A DNA stretch of 64,000 nt from Mycobacterium ostraviense (GCF_002705925.1 NZ_NKRE01000001.1:1430357-1494356); one strand, 5' to 3'. Counted from the stretch's first letter, positions 26,691 to 39,122 are shown. Notes: generated by a model from the letters alone, not told the origin. A program made the numbers and translations.

Positions 26691-28341
26691 TCAACCCCCT
26701 TCTTCGTCGTCATCGTCTGCGTCGCGTAGGAGTTTTTCGGCGTGGTGGAAGGTGTTGGTTCTGGGCTGGCCCGTTGATCCAGACGAGTCGAGATGCGGGG
26801 GTGGGATCCATTCGGTGTCGCCGTGGGTGCTCTTGCGGGTGCTCCAGCCGCCGTCGAGGAGTTTGTGGTGGGGTCCGCAGGCGAGGGTGAGGTGGTCGAT
26901 ATCGGTGCGGCGGGTGGCGGCCCACTCCCGCACATGGTGGACCTCGCACCGATACCCCGGAACATCACAGCCCGGCGCTGAGCAGCCACGTTCTTTGGCG
27001 TACAAGACAATTCGCTACCCGGGCGACGCGAGGCGTTGGGTGTGATACAGCGCCAGCGGTTTCCCGTCGTCGAAGATAGCGAGGTAATGATTCGCCTGGC
27101 GGCCCAGCCGGATCACATCCGACATGGGCAGCAGGGTGCCGCCACCGGTGAGGGCCTTGCCGGACGCCGATTCGAGGTCTTTGAGCGTAGTGGACCCGAT
27201 GATGCTGGCCGGTAACCCGTTGTGCTGCCCCAGATTTCCGCTGGCCAATAACCCGCGCAGGGCGGCGTTGAGGGCGTCGTGATTGCGTTGGCCTTCCGAG
27301 CGGGTATCACACTGCGCGGCTTCCTCAGGCGCTGGGCCATCAACTACCGGGCTCTCGTCGGCCGGGTTGCATATGCCCGGAGCGCCTAGTTTGGCCAGGA
27401 CCGCCTCGACGCTGGCCCGGGTTTCCGGGGTCAGCCAGCCATTGAGCCGCGACATACCATCAAGGCCCTGCTTGCCCAGGATCAGGCCGCGCCGCCGCGC
27501 CCGGTCGCCATCGGAATAGGTGCCGTCGGGGTTAAGGCAGTCCATCAGCCGCTGCGCGAGTTTGGCCAGTTGGTCGGGCCGGTACTGGGTGGCCAACCGG
27601 GCCAGATGCTTCGGCTTTCTCCCGCGTCTCGATGTCCACATCGACAGGCAGGTGGCGGAAAAAGTCGCGGATCACCCGGACATGCGCCTCGCCGATGTTG
27701 TGCTTCCCCCGGTTTCTCGGAGACTTCCGAACCAGGTTTGATCTTGAGAGCCTGGAGGAAGGAAGTGTGCAGTGGCAGCGAACAGGAAGTATCCGGCTGG
27801 TACAACCCCCGCCGCATCCAAGCTGGCCTCTGCGGGCTCTCACCCGACGAATATGAAGCTGCCTGGAAGGACAACCAGCAGCACCACCCCCAAGCGAGCT
27901 ACCCTCCCACTCGAGGGGGTCGGTCCCAAATAAAAAAAGTCTCCGGGAAACCGGGGGAGGTCCATGTTGGCCGTCTCGCTGGGCGGCAGCGGTGGCGCTC
28001 AGCTGCGGCGCCAACGGCTCGCCGGTCAAGGCCAGACGCTGCCCCAACTCGGCGGCCTCGCCCACCCGCCGGCCGGCCTCAGCGCGGGTGATCCGCAGCC
28101 GGCTGGCCAACGCCGCGGGCAGCCTACCGCCCAATTCCTCCTCGGTGGACTGCTCGGCAATCTGATTGATTAGCGACTGTTCGATGCTGGGCAGCTGACG
28201 CCGCGTCGTCTCACAGTGCTCCAGTAACACCAGCCGTTCGGGAGTGGTCAACGCGTCGAAGGAGAGTTCGAGCAGCCGTGCCATTGTCGCCTTAAGCGAA
28301 TCGAAGGTCGCGACGACCTCTTCACGACTAGTCGAAAACAT
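26691..28341 (-). pseudogene. 13E12-repeat (DUF222/HNH) family protein, broken
   Basis: Reading leftwards, the DUF222 part (LLELSFDALTTPERLVLLEH, RLRITRAEAGRRVGEAAELG) is interrupted by an insertion at 27703-27960. It resumes with [20 protein letters not shown], shifts frame near 27630 ([20 protein letters not shown]), then meets an in-frame TAG at 27015-27017 ([16 protein letters not shown]) where the family has Gln. The final piece holds the HNH motif [20 protein letters not shown]. Intact members are putative HNH endonucleases spread as repeats in mycobacteria. Three independent lesions make this one dead. Confidence 0.85.
27703..27960 (+). mobile_element. Internally deleted IS3-family element (MITE-like, about 258 bp)
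   Basis: Terminal inverted repeats at 27703-27724 and 27939-27960 match at 20 of 22 positions (CTTCCCCCGGTTTCTCGGAG versus the complement of the right end). Inside, GTG 27772 starts VAANRKYP, like an IS3 OrfA start. It joins near 27798 to the OrfB end GWYNPRRIQAGLCGLSPDEY. ATGTTG occurs at 27695-27700 and 27964-27969, just outside both ends, as a possible target duplication. The element keeps both ends but only the edges of the transposase, inserted in the 13E12-type gene. Confidence 0.75.
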
Positions 28342-28678
28342 GTTCGAATTCTATCGTGGGTCACCGACATTGATGATGTCGAACGGACGGGGCCGGTCTC
28401 TGGCTTCATCTGCCGGGAGGAGGACCGGCAGCACCGACATTGACCAAACCAGGCGCTTGACAGTTCCGTCATCTGCGTTTGTCTCCGCGGCTGTCACCGC
28501 TACCGCGCATCACCCGACCGGGACCCGGCAATCGCGTAGCCCTTGACCCCCGAGGCATGATCGGCGTCGCACCCCGGTCGGCAGCTCGCCCCAATCGCCC
28601 CTCGACCAGGTCGACGGCGAAAACCGTTGCTGCGCCTACCGCAAACGCGCTGCGCAGCGCGCACAGTCCGACCGCTCC

Positions 28679-29106
28679 TTGGCGGTGTTGCTGTTCTGCA
28701 TCGCGTTCGGTTTGTCGATGGACTATGAAGTCTTCCTGATCGCGAGAATCCGCGAGTATTGGTGCGTGCTGACGCGGGACATGTCCGCCATGGCCCCGGC
28801 CCCACGACGAGCCGCCAATGACGAAAGAGCGTCACCCGCGGCCTCGCCCACACCGGCCGCGTGATCGCCGCCGCAGCGTTGATCATGGCGGTCAGCTTTG
28901 CGGCACTGACTTCTGCCGGCGTCTCATTCATGCGGATGTTCGGTCTCGGGCTCACGATCGCGGTGCTGGTCGACGCCACCGTGGTGCGGATGATCCTGCT
29001 TCCGGCGTTCATGTTCCTCATGGGCCAGTGGAATTGGTGGGCGCCCGCGCCGTTGCCACGCCTGCACGAACGCATCGGCATCGACGAATCCACAAGCCTG
29101 CCTTGA
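28679..29106 (+). pseudogene. C-terminal remnant of an MmpL transporter
   Basis: LAVLLFCIAFGLSMDYEVFL followed by IARIREYW is the MmpL/RND motif with the proton-relay DY pair. After a base shift near 28800-28860 it continues as VTRGLAHTGRVIAAAALIMA, GLTIAVLVDATVVRMILLPA and GQWNWWAPAPLPRLHERIG, the family's C-terminus. The N-terminal helices and porter domains are gone. Bases 28342-28678, between the 13E12 start and this relic, show no gene or structure I can support. Confidence 0.8.
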
Positions 29107-29276
29107 CCGCTCGGTGAGCGACGGATTCCCCGACTCTCGAGCCACGAATCCCGCTGCACACCCGCAGCCGCGACCCGCCCGATACCAGCGTCACCAAACG
29201 GCCCAACCATTACCGTGAAACCACAGTGACACTCGACATTTGCCGAAATGACGAATGACCCTATCAACCACGGACA

Positions 29277-30292
29277 ATGGCCCGTAACGTCCACCGTGTG
29301 GACATCGAGGTGCTTGCGAACGCAGTTCTGCTGGCCTGCCGCGCCCCGTCGGTGCACAACAGTCAACCGTGGCGGTGGGTCGTAGAGCACCATGCCGACG
29401 TCTACACCGCCCACCTCTTCGTCGATCGCCACCGAATCGTGCGGGCGACAGATCATTCCGGCCGTGAAGCACTCATCAGCTGCGGCGCGGCACTCGATCA
29501 CCTGCGCGTCGCGGTGACGGCCGCGCAGTGGCAGCCGAGCATCACTCGCTTCCCCACCCCAGGCCGCCCCGACCACCTGGCCGCAATCGAATTTTGCCCC
29601 ACCGATCACGTCACCGCGGCCCAGCGACAGCGGGCCGAGGCGATTCTGCAGCGCCGAACCGATCGGCTTCCGTTGGACCGCCCCAGTTACTGGGACTTTT
29701 TCGAGCCGGTCCTGCGCGGCGCCGTCGACGACGACGTCGCGATGCTGGATGTCCTCGCCGACGAGCAACGACCACTGCTGGTGCAGGCGTCACAGTACAG
29801 CGAAGCCCTGCGTCGTGACGATCCGTCTTATCATGCCGAACTCGACTGGTGGACTTCGCCATTCGCATTGGCAGAGGGTGTGCCACCGAGCGCCCTGGCA
29901 TCCGACACCAACGACTCCGGGTCGACGTCGGCAGGGATTTCCCGGTGCGAAGCCACCAGCAGCGCCGTCCGCAGATCGCGGCCGACTGGTCGAAAATCCT
30001 TGTGCTGTCCACACCTGACGACACTCGACTGGACGTATTGCGGTGCGGCGAAGCGCTGTCGACCGTCCTGCTCGAATGCACCATGGCCGGTATGGCGACC
30101 TGCACGCTGTCCCATCTCATCGAGTCGAGCGAAAGCCGAGACATCGTCCGCGGCCTGATCGGCCATCGCGGCGAGCCACAAGTCCTGGTGCGCGTGGGGA
30201 TCACGCCACCGATCGACGATGCTCCCCCGCCCACACCGCGGCGGCCGCTAAACACCGTCCTGGAAATTCGCGAAAAGCCCGAGAAAGGTTGA
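29277..30292 (+). pseudogene. Acg-type nitroreductase-family protein with frameshift (Rv3127-like)
   Basis: The first part (from ATG 29277, or GTG 29298) has LACRAPSVHNSQPWRW, GREALISCGAALDHLRVAV and YHAELDWWTSPFALAEGVPP. The matching second half lies in another frame from about 29915: RVDVGRDFPV, WSKILVLSTPDD, CGEALSTVLLECTMAGMATC and PPTPRRPLNTVLEI to TGA 30292. One base shift near 29915-29930 separates them. These FMN-fold proteins belong to the DosR regulon in M. tuberculosis. A weak DosR-like half-palindrome (CGGACAATGGCCCG, 29271-29284) overlaps the proposed ATG, favouring the GTG start. The gene is inactive unless the shift is a consensus error. Confidence 0.8.
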
Positions 30293-30296
30293 GCCG

Positions 30297-30725
30297 ATGC
30301 CCGACGAGCCAGTTACCTTCCTGTCAGCCGATGAGAGTTGGAAACTTCTAAGCAGCGCCGCGCTCGGCCGACTGGTGACCAGCATCGCCGGCGAGCCCGA
30401 GATCTTCCCGGTCAACTACGTCGTGCAGGACCGCACCGTGCTCTTCCGAACGGCCGAGGGCACGAAATTGTTTCTCGCCGTGACGAATAGCCCAGTCGCA
30501 TTCGAGGCCGATGATCACAACGCGGTGGAAGGCTGGAGTGTCATCGTCAAAGGCCGTGCACAGGTTCTGCGTACCGATACAGAGATCCAGAAAGCCGAGC
30601 AGGCCCAACTGCGGCCATGGGTCGCGACGTTGAAGCTGCACTACGTGCGGGTTATCCCGTCCGAAATCACCGGCCGGCGTTTCTTGTTCGGACCGGAGCC
30701 GGACCGTACCGAGACGTTTGCGTGA
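30297..30725 (+). CDS. Pyridoxamine 5'-phosphate oxidase-fold flavin-binding protein (Rv3129-type)
   Basis: The 142-residue split-barrel protein has LSSAALGRLVTSIAGEPEIF, PVNYVVQDRTVLFRTAEGTK, VAFEADDHNAVEGWSVIVKG and the end EITGRRFLFGPEP. Such proteins bind FMN or F420. By order and length it corresponds to Rv3129 of the DosR regulon. It lies four bases after the nitroreductase pseudogene, so it is likely read from the same promoter. The exact substrate is unknown. Confidence 0.85.
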   Translation: MPDEPVTFLSADESWKLLSSAALGRLVTSIAGEPEIFPVNYVVQDRTVLFRTAEGTKLFLAVTNSPVAFEADDHNAVEGWSVIVKGRAQVLRTDTEIQKAEQAQLRPWVATLKLHYVRVIPSEITGRRFLFGPEPDRTETFA

Positions 30726-30758
30726 CGACCGGTCACCGGTCGACGAGAACATATCCCG

Positions 30759-32150
30759 TCACACGACCAAGGACAACGGTCCCTTGCTGCGGCGGGCCTT
30801 GCGCCGCTTGCTGATTGCCACCAGGCGTGCTACCGCGGCTTCGATTCCCCGCGCCAGCTGATCGACGTCGGCCACCGCGTCATAGTCGGTGAGAATGCCG
30901 AAGCACAGGTCGTCGGCGTAGCTGAGCATCGCAACACCGGTTCGCAGGTGCATCGCCAGCGGCGGAACCGGGAATACCGCGACCACCCTTCTGCCCAAGA
31001 CCTTCAGCGGGTGACGCGGCCCGGGCACGTTCGTCGCCACCGTCACGATCCCACGCTGTGGCAGCCGCATCAGCAGGCCGACCGCCCGGGCCGTCACCGC
31101 GAACGGAATGCGATTCGCAACCGACATGAACACGTTTCCGGCTTGCGGCTGACCGCTAGTCTTGGCCTGGCTCAGCCGTTCATGTACCCTCCGCAGCCGC
31201 TGCACCGGATCCTCTTCCTCCACAGGCAGATTCGGAAGCATCGCGGATACGCGATTGTCGATCTCGCCGAAGGCGCCCGTAGAGCGGACCGAAACCGGTA
31301 CCAAGGTCCGCAACGAACCCGGTCGGGGCCGCTGCCCACGCGCGACCAGGACGTTGCGGTAGCTCTCGGTAATCGCCGCCAGGGCAACGTCGTTGATGGT
31401 GACACCGAACGTCTGACACACCAAATCGAGGTCGGCCAGCAAGACCCGCGCTCCGCCGAACCTACGCAAGTCGCTCAGCGGCCCGTTCAGCGTCGACTCG
31501 GCGGGGGTCAACAGACCGGCGACCAGTTCGCCGGCGCCCTGGACGACGCGGACGATACCTGACGTGATCGCGCCGGGGGCAGTCCATAGGCCATTCAGCA
31601 GGCTCAAGGGATTCGATGCGCCCAGCTCTGGTTTCAGCGCGGCGTGGGTCTGCTCCGCGAAACTGTCCCGAGCGACATGACCGCTGGGGTCGCACAATCC
31701 GGCCAGAATGTGGGCAGCCGCGATTCCGTCGGCCATGCAGTGGTGGACCTTGGTCAGCATCGCCCAGCTGTCGTCGGTGAGACCTTCGATGACCCAGAGC
31801 TCCCACAGCGGGCGGTCGCGGTCCAAACGCCGAGCCATCACGTCGGCGACCAGCCGGTAAAGCTCGCGGTCGTCGCCCGGATGTGGCACCGCAACCCGCC
31901 GCACGTGCCGGTCGATGTCGAAGTCCGGGTCGTCCACCCATTCGGGAGCACCCAGGTCCAACGGGTGCAGCCGCAACCGTTGCCCGAACCGCGGACAGGC
32001 GCGAATGCGCTCGGCGAACAGCGAAACCAGCACATCCTGGTCAGGGGCGGGGCCTTCGATGACCGCAAGGCCGCCGATGGCCAGACTGACTCGCGGATCG
32101 ACATCTTCGGCCTTGAGGAACCCGGCGTCCAGCGTCGTCAGGTGAGTCAT
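30759..32150 (-). CDS. tgs1: Wax ester synthase/diacylglycerol acyltransferase, Tgs1-type
   Basis: The 463-residue protein starts MTHLTTLDAGFLKAEDVD and carries the acyltransferase active site HHCMADG at 136-142 and the conserved GTVATNVPGP-like block VTVATNVPGPRHPL. Tgs1 makes triacylglycerol from diacylglycerol and acyl-CoA and is the main dormancy storage-lipid enzyme in M. tuberculosis. ATG 32150 matches the M. tuberculosis start. It is divergent from the Rv3131-type gene with a DosR-like box between. It provides the lipid that LipY-type lipases in this window could mobilise. Confidence 0.96.
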   Translation of the reverse strand: MTHLTTLDAGFLKAEDVDPRVSLAIGGLAVIEGPAPDQDVLVSLFAERIRACPRFGQRLRLHPLDLGAPEWVDDPDFDIDRHVRRVAVPHPGDDRELYRLVADVMARRLDRDRPLWELWVIEGLTDDSWAMLTKVHHCMADGIAAAHILAGLCDPSGHVARDSFAEQTHAALKPELGASNPLSLLNGLWTAPGAITSGIVRVVQGAGELVAGLLTPAESTLNGPLSDLRRFGGARVLLADLDLVCQTFGVTINDVALAAITESYRNVLVARGQRPRPGSLRTLVPVSVRSTGAFGEIDNRVSAMLPNLPVEEEDPVQRLRRVHERLSQAKTSGQPQAGNVFMSVANRIPFAVTARAVGLLMRLPQRGIVTVATNVPGPRHPLKVLGRRVVAVFPVPPLAMHLRTGVAMLSYADDLCFGILTDYDAVADVDQLARGIEAAVARLVAISKRRKARRSKGPLSLVV

Positions 32151-32217
32151 TATCAGCGTCTTTCCCCAGTTATCTGCAACTCTCGGTACCACTATGCCCC
32201 GGGCCCAGGGCATCATG

Positions 32218-32237
32218 GCAGGGCCAAAGGTCCCTGC
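32218..32237. promoter_or_regulatory. DosR-box-like palindrome between tgs1 and the Rv3131-type gene
   Basis: GCAGGGCCAAAGGTCCCTGC has perfect 6-bp arms and matches the DosR consensus core GGGACTWWAGTCCC at 10 of 14 positions, including the key GGG..C and GTCCC. A weaker GAGG/CCTC repeat (32243-32257) lies about 22 bp to the right and could be a second site. Both genes are DosR-controlled in M. tuberculosis. Confidence 0.65.
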
Positions 32238-32335
32238 TTGCCGAGGGCTTCGTCCTCTGCCACGATCAATTGCCGCGCCCCGATCCTTGATGCATGACAG
32301 CGATGGGACGGCTGGTCTGAATCGGAAAGGCAGCC

Positions 32336-35056
<2,721 letters not shown>

Positions 35057-35704
35057 TCACCCAGCGCCCGGCCCCGAGCGCTGCAACTGCGTTGCGAATA
35101 CCGCGGCCTGCGTCCGGCGCTCCATTCCCAGCTTGGCCAACAGCCGCGATACGTAGTTCTTCACCGTCTTTTCGGCCAAGAACATCCGGTCGGCGATCTG
35201 CTTGTTGGTAAGACCCTCGCTCAACAGCCCCAGCAGTGTCCGCTCCTGCTCGGTCAGGCCCGACAACGGGTCCGGCTTCTCGACACCGCCCCGCAGTTTG
35301 GACATCAATGCGGCAGCGGCCCGATTGTCGAGCAGTGACCGTCCCGCGCCTACCTCTTTGACGGCGCGGGCCAATTCCATCCCCTTGATGTCCTTGACGA
35401 CATATCCGCTGGCACCGGCCAGGATCGCATCCAGCATCGCCTCATCGGAGGTGTACGACGTCAGGATCAGGCAGCGCAGTTCCGGCATGCGCGACAACAG
35501 ATCTCGGCACAGCTCGATGCCATTGCCGTCGGGCAGCCGGACGTCGAGCACCGCCACGTCGGGGTTAGCCGCCGGGATTCTGGCCATCGCTTCGCCAACC
35601 GAACCCGCCTCACCGACGACCTCGAGTTGAGGGTCCGCGTCGAGCAGGTCGATCAGGCCGCGCCGTACCACCTCGTGGTCGTCGACCAAGAAGACTGTTA
35701 CCAA
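35057..35704 (-). CDS. devR: Dormancy response regulator DevR/DosR
   Basis: The 215-residue NarL-type regulator has receiver Asp54 ([11 protein letters not shown]), Thr/Tyr switch region [11 protein letters not shown] and Lys in VVKDIKG. The LuxR helix-turn-helix is [20 protein letters not shown] followed by [17 protein letters not shown] chose the TTG at 35704 ([11 protein letters not shown]) because AGGAG lies seven bases before it and the product lines up with M. tuberculosis DosR from residue 1; a longer ATG frame at 35755 runs into the upstream gene's end. It activates the genes with DosR boxes in this window. Confidence 0.96.
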   Translation of the reverse strand: MVTVFLVDDHEVVRRGLIDLLDADPQLEVVGEAGSVGEAMARIPAANPDVAVLDVRLPDGNGIELCRDLLSRMPELRCLILTSYTSDEAMLDAILAGASGYVVKDIKGMELARAVKEVGAGRSLLDNRAAAALMSKLRGGVEKPDPLSGLTEQERTLLGLLSEGLTNKQIADRMFLAEKTVKNYVSRLLAKLGMERRTQAAVFATQLQRSGPGAG

Positions 35705-35741
35705 GACTTCACTCCTGAGATAGTCCCGAGATTGGCTGTTC

Positions 35742-36542
35742 CTAGAGGTTGCCACTGCGCACGGTCAGCACCGAGCATCCTGCGCTGTAGACGTTGCACG
35801 CCTGCGCGGCATGGGAGTCCGTGACATACAGCTGGTCCGGCTTGGCATTGGCGGCAATGTAACGGCAGGCATGTCCGCGGATGACCGTCGACTCGACCTT
35901 GACGTCGGGGTACAGCCGCGTCCACCGGGCCAGCCGGCGGCTCAGTTGCGCTTGCGCCAAACGGTTTCCGTCCCCGGCATCGCCCGATGTGTCGGGCATG
36001 CGTGCCGAAAGAGCCCGCAGCGGTACCCCCCGCAGCCTTGCCTCCTCGAACGCATGTCGCAGCACCGAACCGTTGTTCACCTCCGCGACCACCGTGCTGA
36101 CCTTCGGCACCGGCACTCCGCCGGGGGGGAGCTGGATGACCGCCACCGGGCATAACGCCGATCCGGCCAGCGTCGCCGCGACCGAGCCCTCGCCGCGGCG
36201 CGCGTGGTTGAGCCCGATGGACCCGACACAGACCATCACCGCCGACCTGGACTCCTCCATCAGCTTGGTGAGCGGCCTGCCCCGCAGGACTTCGGTTTCC
36301 ACCTTGACCGGGTGTCCGGTGGCTTCCACGGCCCGGCACACGTCGAACAGTGCCGCGTGCGCGGTGCCTTGCCGACCATCACGACCGCCGCCGCCCGACG
36401 GTTCCAGCGGATCGATGACGTACACCAGGCGCAGCGGAATGTCTCGGCTGACCGCCTCGTCGATCGCCCACAGCGCCGCCTGGGTTGCCGCCTTCGATCC
36501 GTCGATACCGACGACCACCGCCGGAGCTGACGGGTTGCTCAT
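35742..36542 (-). CDS. Universal stress protein (Rv3134c-type)
   Basis: The 266-residue protein has tandem Usp-like domains, the first with [18 protein letters not shown] (ATP-binding start) and [13 protein letters not shown], the second shorter ([17 protein letters not shown] to [20 protein letters not shown]). ATG 36542 has GGAG upstream; ATG 36578 is rejected. In M. tuberculosis this gene is co-transcribed with devR-devS from a DosR-dependent promoter, and the same tandem boxes lie upstream here. Confidence 0.93.
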   Translation of the reverse strand: MSNPSAPAVVVGIDGSKAATQAALWAIDEAVSRDIPLRLVYVIDPLEPSGGGGRDGRQGTAHAALFDVCRAVEATGHPVKVETEVLRGRPLTKLMEESRSAVMVCVGSIGLNHARRGEGSVAATLAGSALCPVAVIQLPPGGVPVPKVSTVVAEVNNGSVLRHAFEEARLRGVPLRALSARMPDTSGDAGDGNRLAQAQLSRRLARWTRLYPDVKVESTVIRGHACRYIAANAKPDQLYVTDSHAAQACNVYSAGCSVLTVRSGNL

Positions 36543-36606
36543 CGTGCTCTCCTCTGCTGAGCCGTTGGCTACTCGCACGTTATCGATGAGGCACCCGGCT
36601 TACCCA

Positions 36607-36641
36607 GGGGCGTTGGTCCCGATATCAGTGCCATTGGTCCC
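36607..36641. promoter_or_regulatory. Tandem DosR-like boxes between the Usp-devR-devS operon and norB
   Basis: GGGGCGTTGGTCCC (36607-36620) and GTGCCATTGGTCCC (36628-36641) both match the DosR core GGGACTWWAGTCCC at the half-site TTGGTCCC and partly in the other half. Their centres are 21 bp apart, two helical turns. They lie about 65-99 bp before the stress-protein ATG and 139-173 bp before the norB ATG, so they could serve either side. Confidence 0.7.
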
Positions 36642-36779
36642 TACAGAACAGCGGCCAGTCAAACCCACTATTGCCAGCGCGGCGATAGACGAATTGGATG
36701 TTTACGAGCCGCCGTTGCATGTGAACAAGGAGTTGAATCCGCGGCGATACAGCCCATCATCCAGACAGGAGATCTCGGA

Positions 36780-39122
36780 ATGGCTGCCCAACAGACATCG
36801 TCATCGCCAATTCCCAGCCAGCAAGCGTCGCGTCCCTTGATCGGAAAGGGCTGGATTCAGGGTGTGGCCCTGGTGATGATCTTCGGCTTCCTGGTGATGG
36901 GAATCCTGGTCTACCGCACCTATACCGCGGCGATGCCGATGCCGGACAAGGTCGTCACCGAATCGGGACAGGTCCTGTTCACCGGCGACGACATCACCCG
37001 CGGCCAAGAGCTCTACCAGGCGCGTGGCCTCATGCAATACGGTTCGGTGCTCGGCCACGGCGCCTACCTGGGGCCCGACTACACCGCCGACTACTTGCGC
37101 ATGGCCACCGACGACGTCGCCGATCAGCTACGGGCCGAAGGTGTGGCCCACCCCCGCGATCGGGTGGTCACCGAATTCCGGACCAACCGCTACAACCCCG
37201 ATACCAAGACGCTGGTGTTCACCGACCGCCAGGCCGCGGCGTTCGAGCGGATCCAAAACCATTACGCGGCCTACTTCGGGGAGAACTCGACGAAGTACGG
37301 GCTGCTGCCGCAGCTGATCACCGACAAGGCGCAAATCCGGGACCTGACGGCGTTCTTCGCGTGGACGGCATGGGCGGCCGCCGCCGAGCGGCCCGGCCAC
37401 GAGTACAGCTACACCAACAACTGGCCGGCCGAGCAGCGCGTCGACAACGGTCCGACCGCAGCGGTGATCCTGTGGTCGGCGCTGTCGCTGATCGCGTTGC
37501 TGGGCGGCATCGGGATCATGTTCGCCATCTACGGACGCTGGAGCCAGAAGGTCGGCTGGCACAGCGCCGAGGCGTCCAACCTCTCCTTCCGCCAACCCGG
37601 CGAGGTGAGCCTGACGCCGGCCCAGCGGGCGACCATCTGGTTCTTCGCGATCGTGTCGGTGCTCTTCCTGGCCCAAACACTGCTGGGCGCCGCCGCCGAG
37701 CACTACCGGGCCGACTTGTCGAACTTCTTCGGCCTGGACCTGGCCCGGCTGCTGCCCTACAACCTGGCCCGCACCTGGCATCTGCAGCTGGCGCTGTTCT
37801 GGACCGCGGCGGCGTTTCTGGCCGGCGGCATCTTCCTGGTGCCGTTCATCAGCCGTCGGGAGCCCAAACGCCAGGGCCTGCTGGCCTACGTGTTGCTGGG
37901 CGCGGTTGCGGTCGTGGTGTTCGGCTCGCTGATCTGCGAGGCGCTCTCCATCTACGGCGTGATTCCCCAGGGCGGGCTGCTCTCCCAGCAGTGGGAGTAC
38001 CTCGACCTGCCGCGGCTGTGGCAGATCCTGCTGATCGTCGGCATGTTCGTCTGGATCGCCATCATCTTCCGCGGCATGCGCGCCCGACTCAAAGGCGAGT
38101 CGAAGATGAACATGCCGTGGTTGTTCTTCTTCTCCGGCCTGGCGATCCCCACCTTCTACGCCGTGGGGTTGTTGGCCAGCAGCGGTACTCACTACACCGT
38201 CGCTGATTTCTGGCGGTTCTGGGTGGTGCACCTGTGGGTCGAGGACTTCCTCGAACTGTTCACCACCGTGATGGTGGCCTACATGTTCGTGCTGCTGGGT
38301 GTGGTGCGGGAACGCATCGCCCTGGGCGTGATCTTCCTCGATGTCATCCTGTACTCCGCCGGCGGCGTCATCGGCACCATGCACCACCTGTACTTCTCGG
38401 GCACCCCGGTGGAGCACATGGCGCTGGGCGCCTTCTTCTCGGCTGCCGAGGTCATTCCGTTGACCTTCTTGACGGTGGAGGCGTGGGCGTTCCTGCAGCT
38501 GGGTGCGCGCCAGCAGTCCGGCGACGGCAACCCGTTCCCGCATCGCTGGGCGGTGATGTTCCTGGTCGCGGTCGGGTTCTGGAACTTCGTGGGAGCGGGC
38601 ATCTTCGGATTCCTGATCAACCTGCCGGTGGTGTCCTACTACGAGATCGGCACCGCACTGACGGCAAACCACGGGCACGCGGCCATGATGGGGGTATACG
38701 GCATGCTGGCCGTGGGCCTGGCGATGTTCGCCTTCCGCTATGTGATCCCGGCCGACAAGTGGCCGGAGAAGCTGGCGCGGATCTCGTTCTGGGGCATGAA
38801 CATCGGCCTGGCCTGGATGGTGTTCGCCACCCTGCTGCCGCTGGGCATCCTGCAGCTCTACCACTCGGTCAACGACGGCTACTTCGAAGCCCGGTCGCTG
38901 GGCTACATCACCAAGCCCGGCAACGCGGTGATCGAATGGCTGCGGATGCCCGGTGATCTGATCCTCATCGTCGGCGGCGTGCTGCCGTTCGTTTGGATCG
39001 CCTGGACCGCGTTGCGCAATTTCCGCTCCGGTTCGACGGTCGAGGAATTGCCGGAATACCCGCTGTACACCGAGGTTCAGGCGGAGCCGACATCCGGTGC
39101 TAAGTCGCCGGCGAGGGACTGA
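36780..39122 (+). CDS. norB: Quinol-dependent nitric oxide reductase (qNOR)
   Basis: The 780-residue heme-copper-family membrane protein has an N-terminal extension with the fused cytochrome-like domain typical of qNOR (GHGAYLGPDYTADYLR, about 92-107), then about twelve transmembrane helices. Conserved His lie in TWHLQLALFW (about 333), HLWVEDFLE (about 484), GTMHHLYFSG (535/536) and NHGHAAMMG (631/633), matching heme b, heme b3 and the non-heme FeB site. It reduces NO to N2O using quinol. M. tuberculosis has no gene here. Location beside the DosR boxes suggests induction by NO or hypoxia. Confidence 0.95.
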   Translation: MAAQQTSSSPIPSQQASRPLIGKGWIQGVALVMIFGFLVMGILVYRTYTAAMPMPDKVVTESGQVLFTGDDITRGQELYQARGLMQYGSVLGHGAYLGPDYTADYLRMATDDVADQLRAEGVAHPRDRVVTEFRTNRYNPDTKTLVFTDRQAAAFERIQNHYAAYFGENSTKYGLLPQLITDKAQIRDLTAFFAWTAWAAAAERPGHEYSYTNNWPAEQRVDNGPTAAVILWSALSLIALLGGIGIMFAIYGRWSQKVGWHSAEASNLSFRQPGEVSLTPAQRATIWFFAIVSVLFLAQTLLGAAAEHYRADLSNFFGLDLARLLPYNLARTWHLQLALFWTAAAFLAGGIFLVPFISRREPKRQGLLAYVLLGAVAVVVFGSLICEALSIYGVIPQGGLLSQQWEYLDLPRLWQILLIVGMFVWIAIIFRGMRARLKGESKMNMPWLFFFSGLAIPTFYAVGLLASSGTHYTVADFWRFWVVHLWVEDFLELFTTVMVAYMFVLLGVVRERIALGVIFLDVILYSAGGVIGTMHHLYFSGTPVEHMALGAFFSAAEVIPLTFLTVEAWAFLQLGARQQSGDGNPFPHRWAVMFLVAVGFWNFVGAGIFGFLINLPVVSYYEIGTALTANHGHAAMMGVYGMLAVGLAMFAFRYVIPADKWPEKLARISFWGMNIGLAWMVFATLLPLGILQLYHSVNDGYFEARSLGYITKPGNAVIEWLRMPGDLILIVGGVLPFVWIAWTALRNFRSGSTVEELPEYPLYTEVQAEPTSGAKSPARD

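Noticed and set aside
32194..32213. ATGCCC/GGGCAT inverted repeat near the tgs1 start
   Set aside because: The arms run CCC...GGG, opposite to the DosR core, and the site is GC-rich by chance level; no role can be argued.
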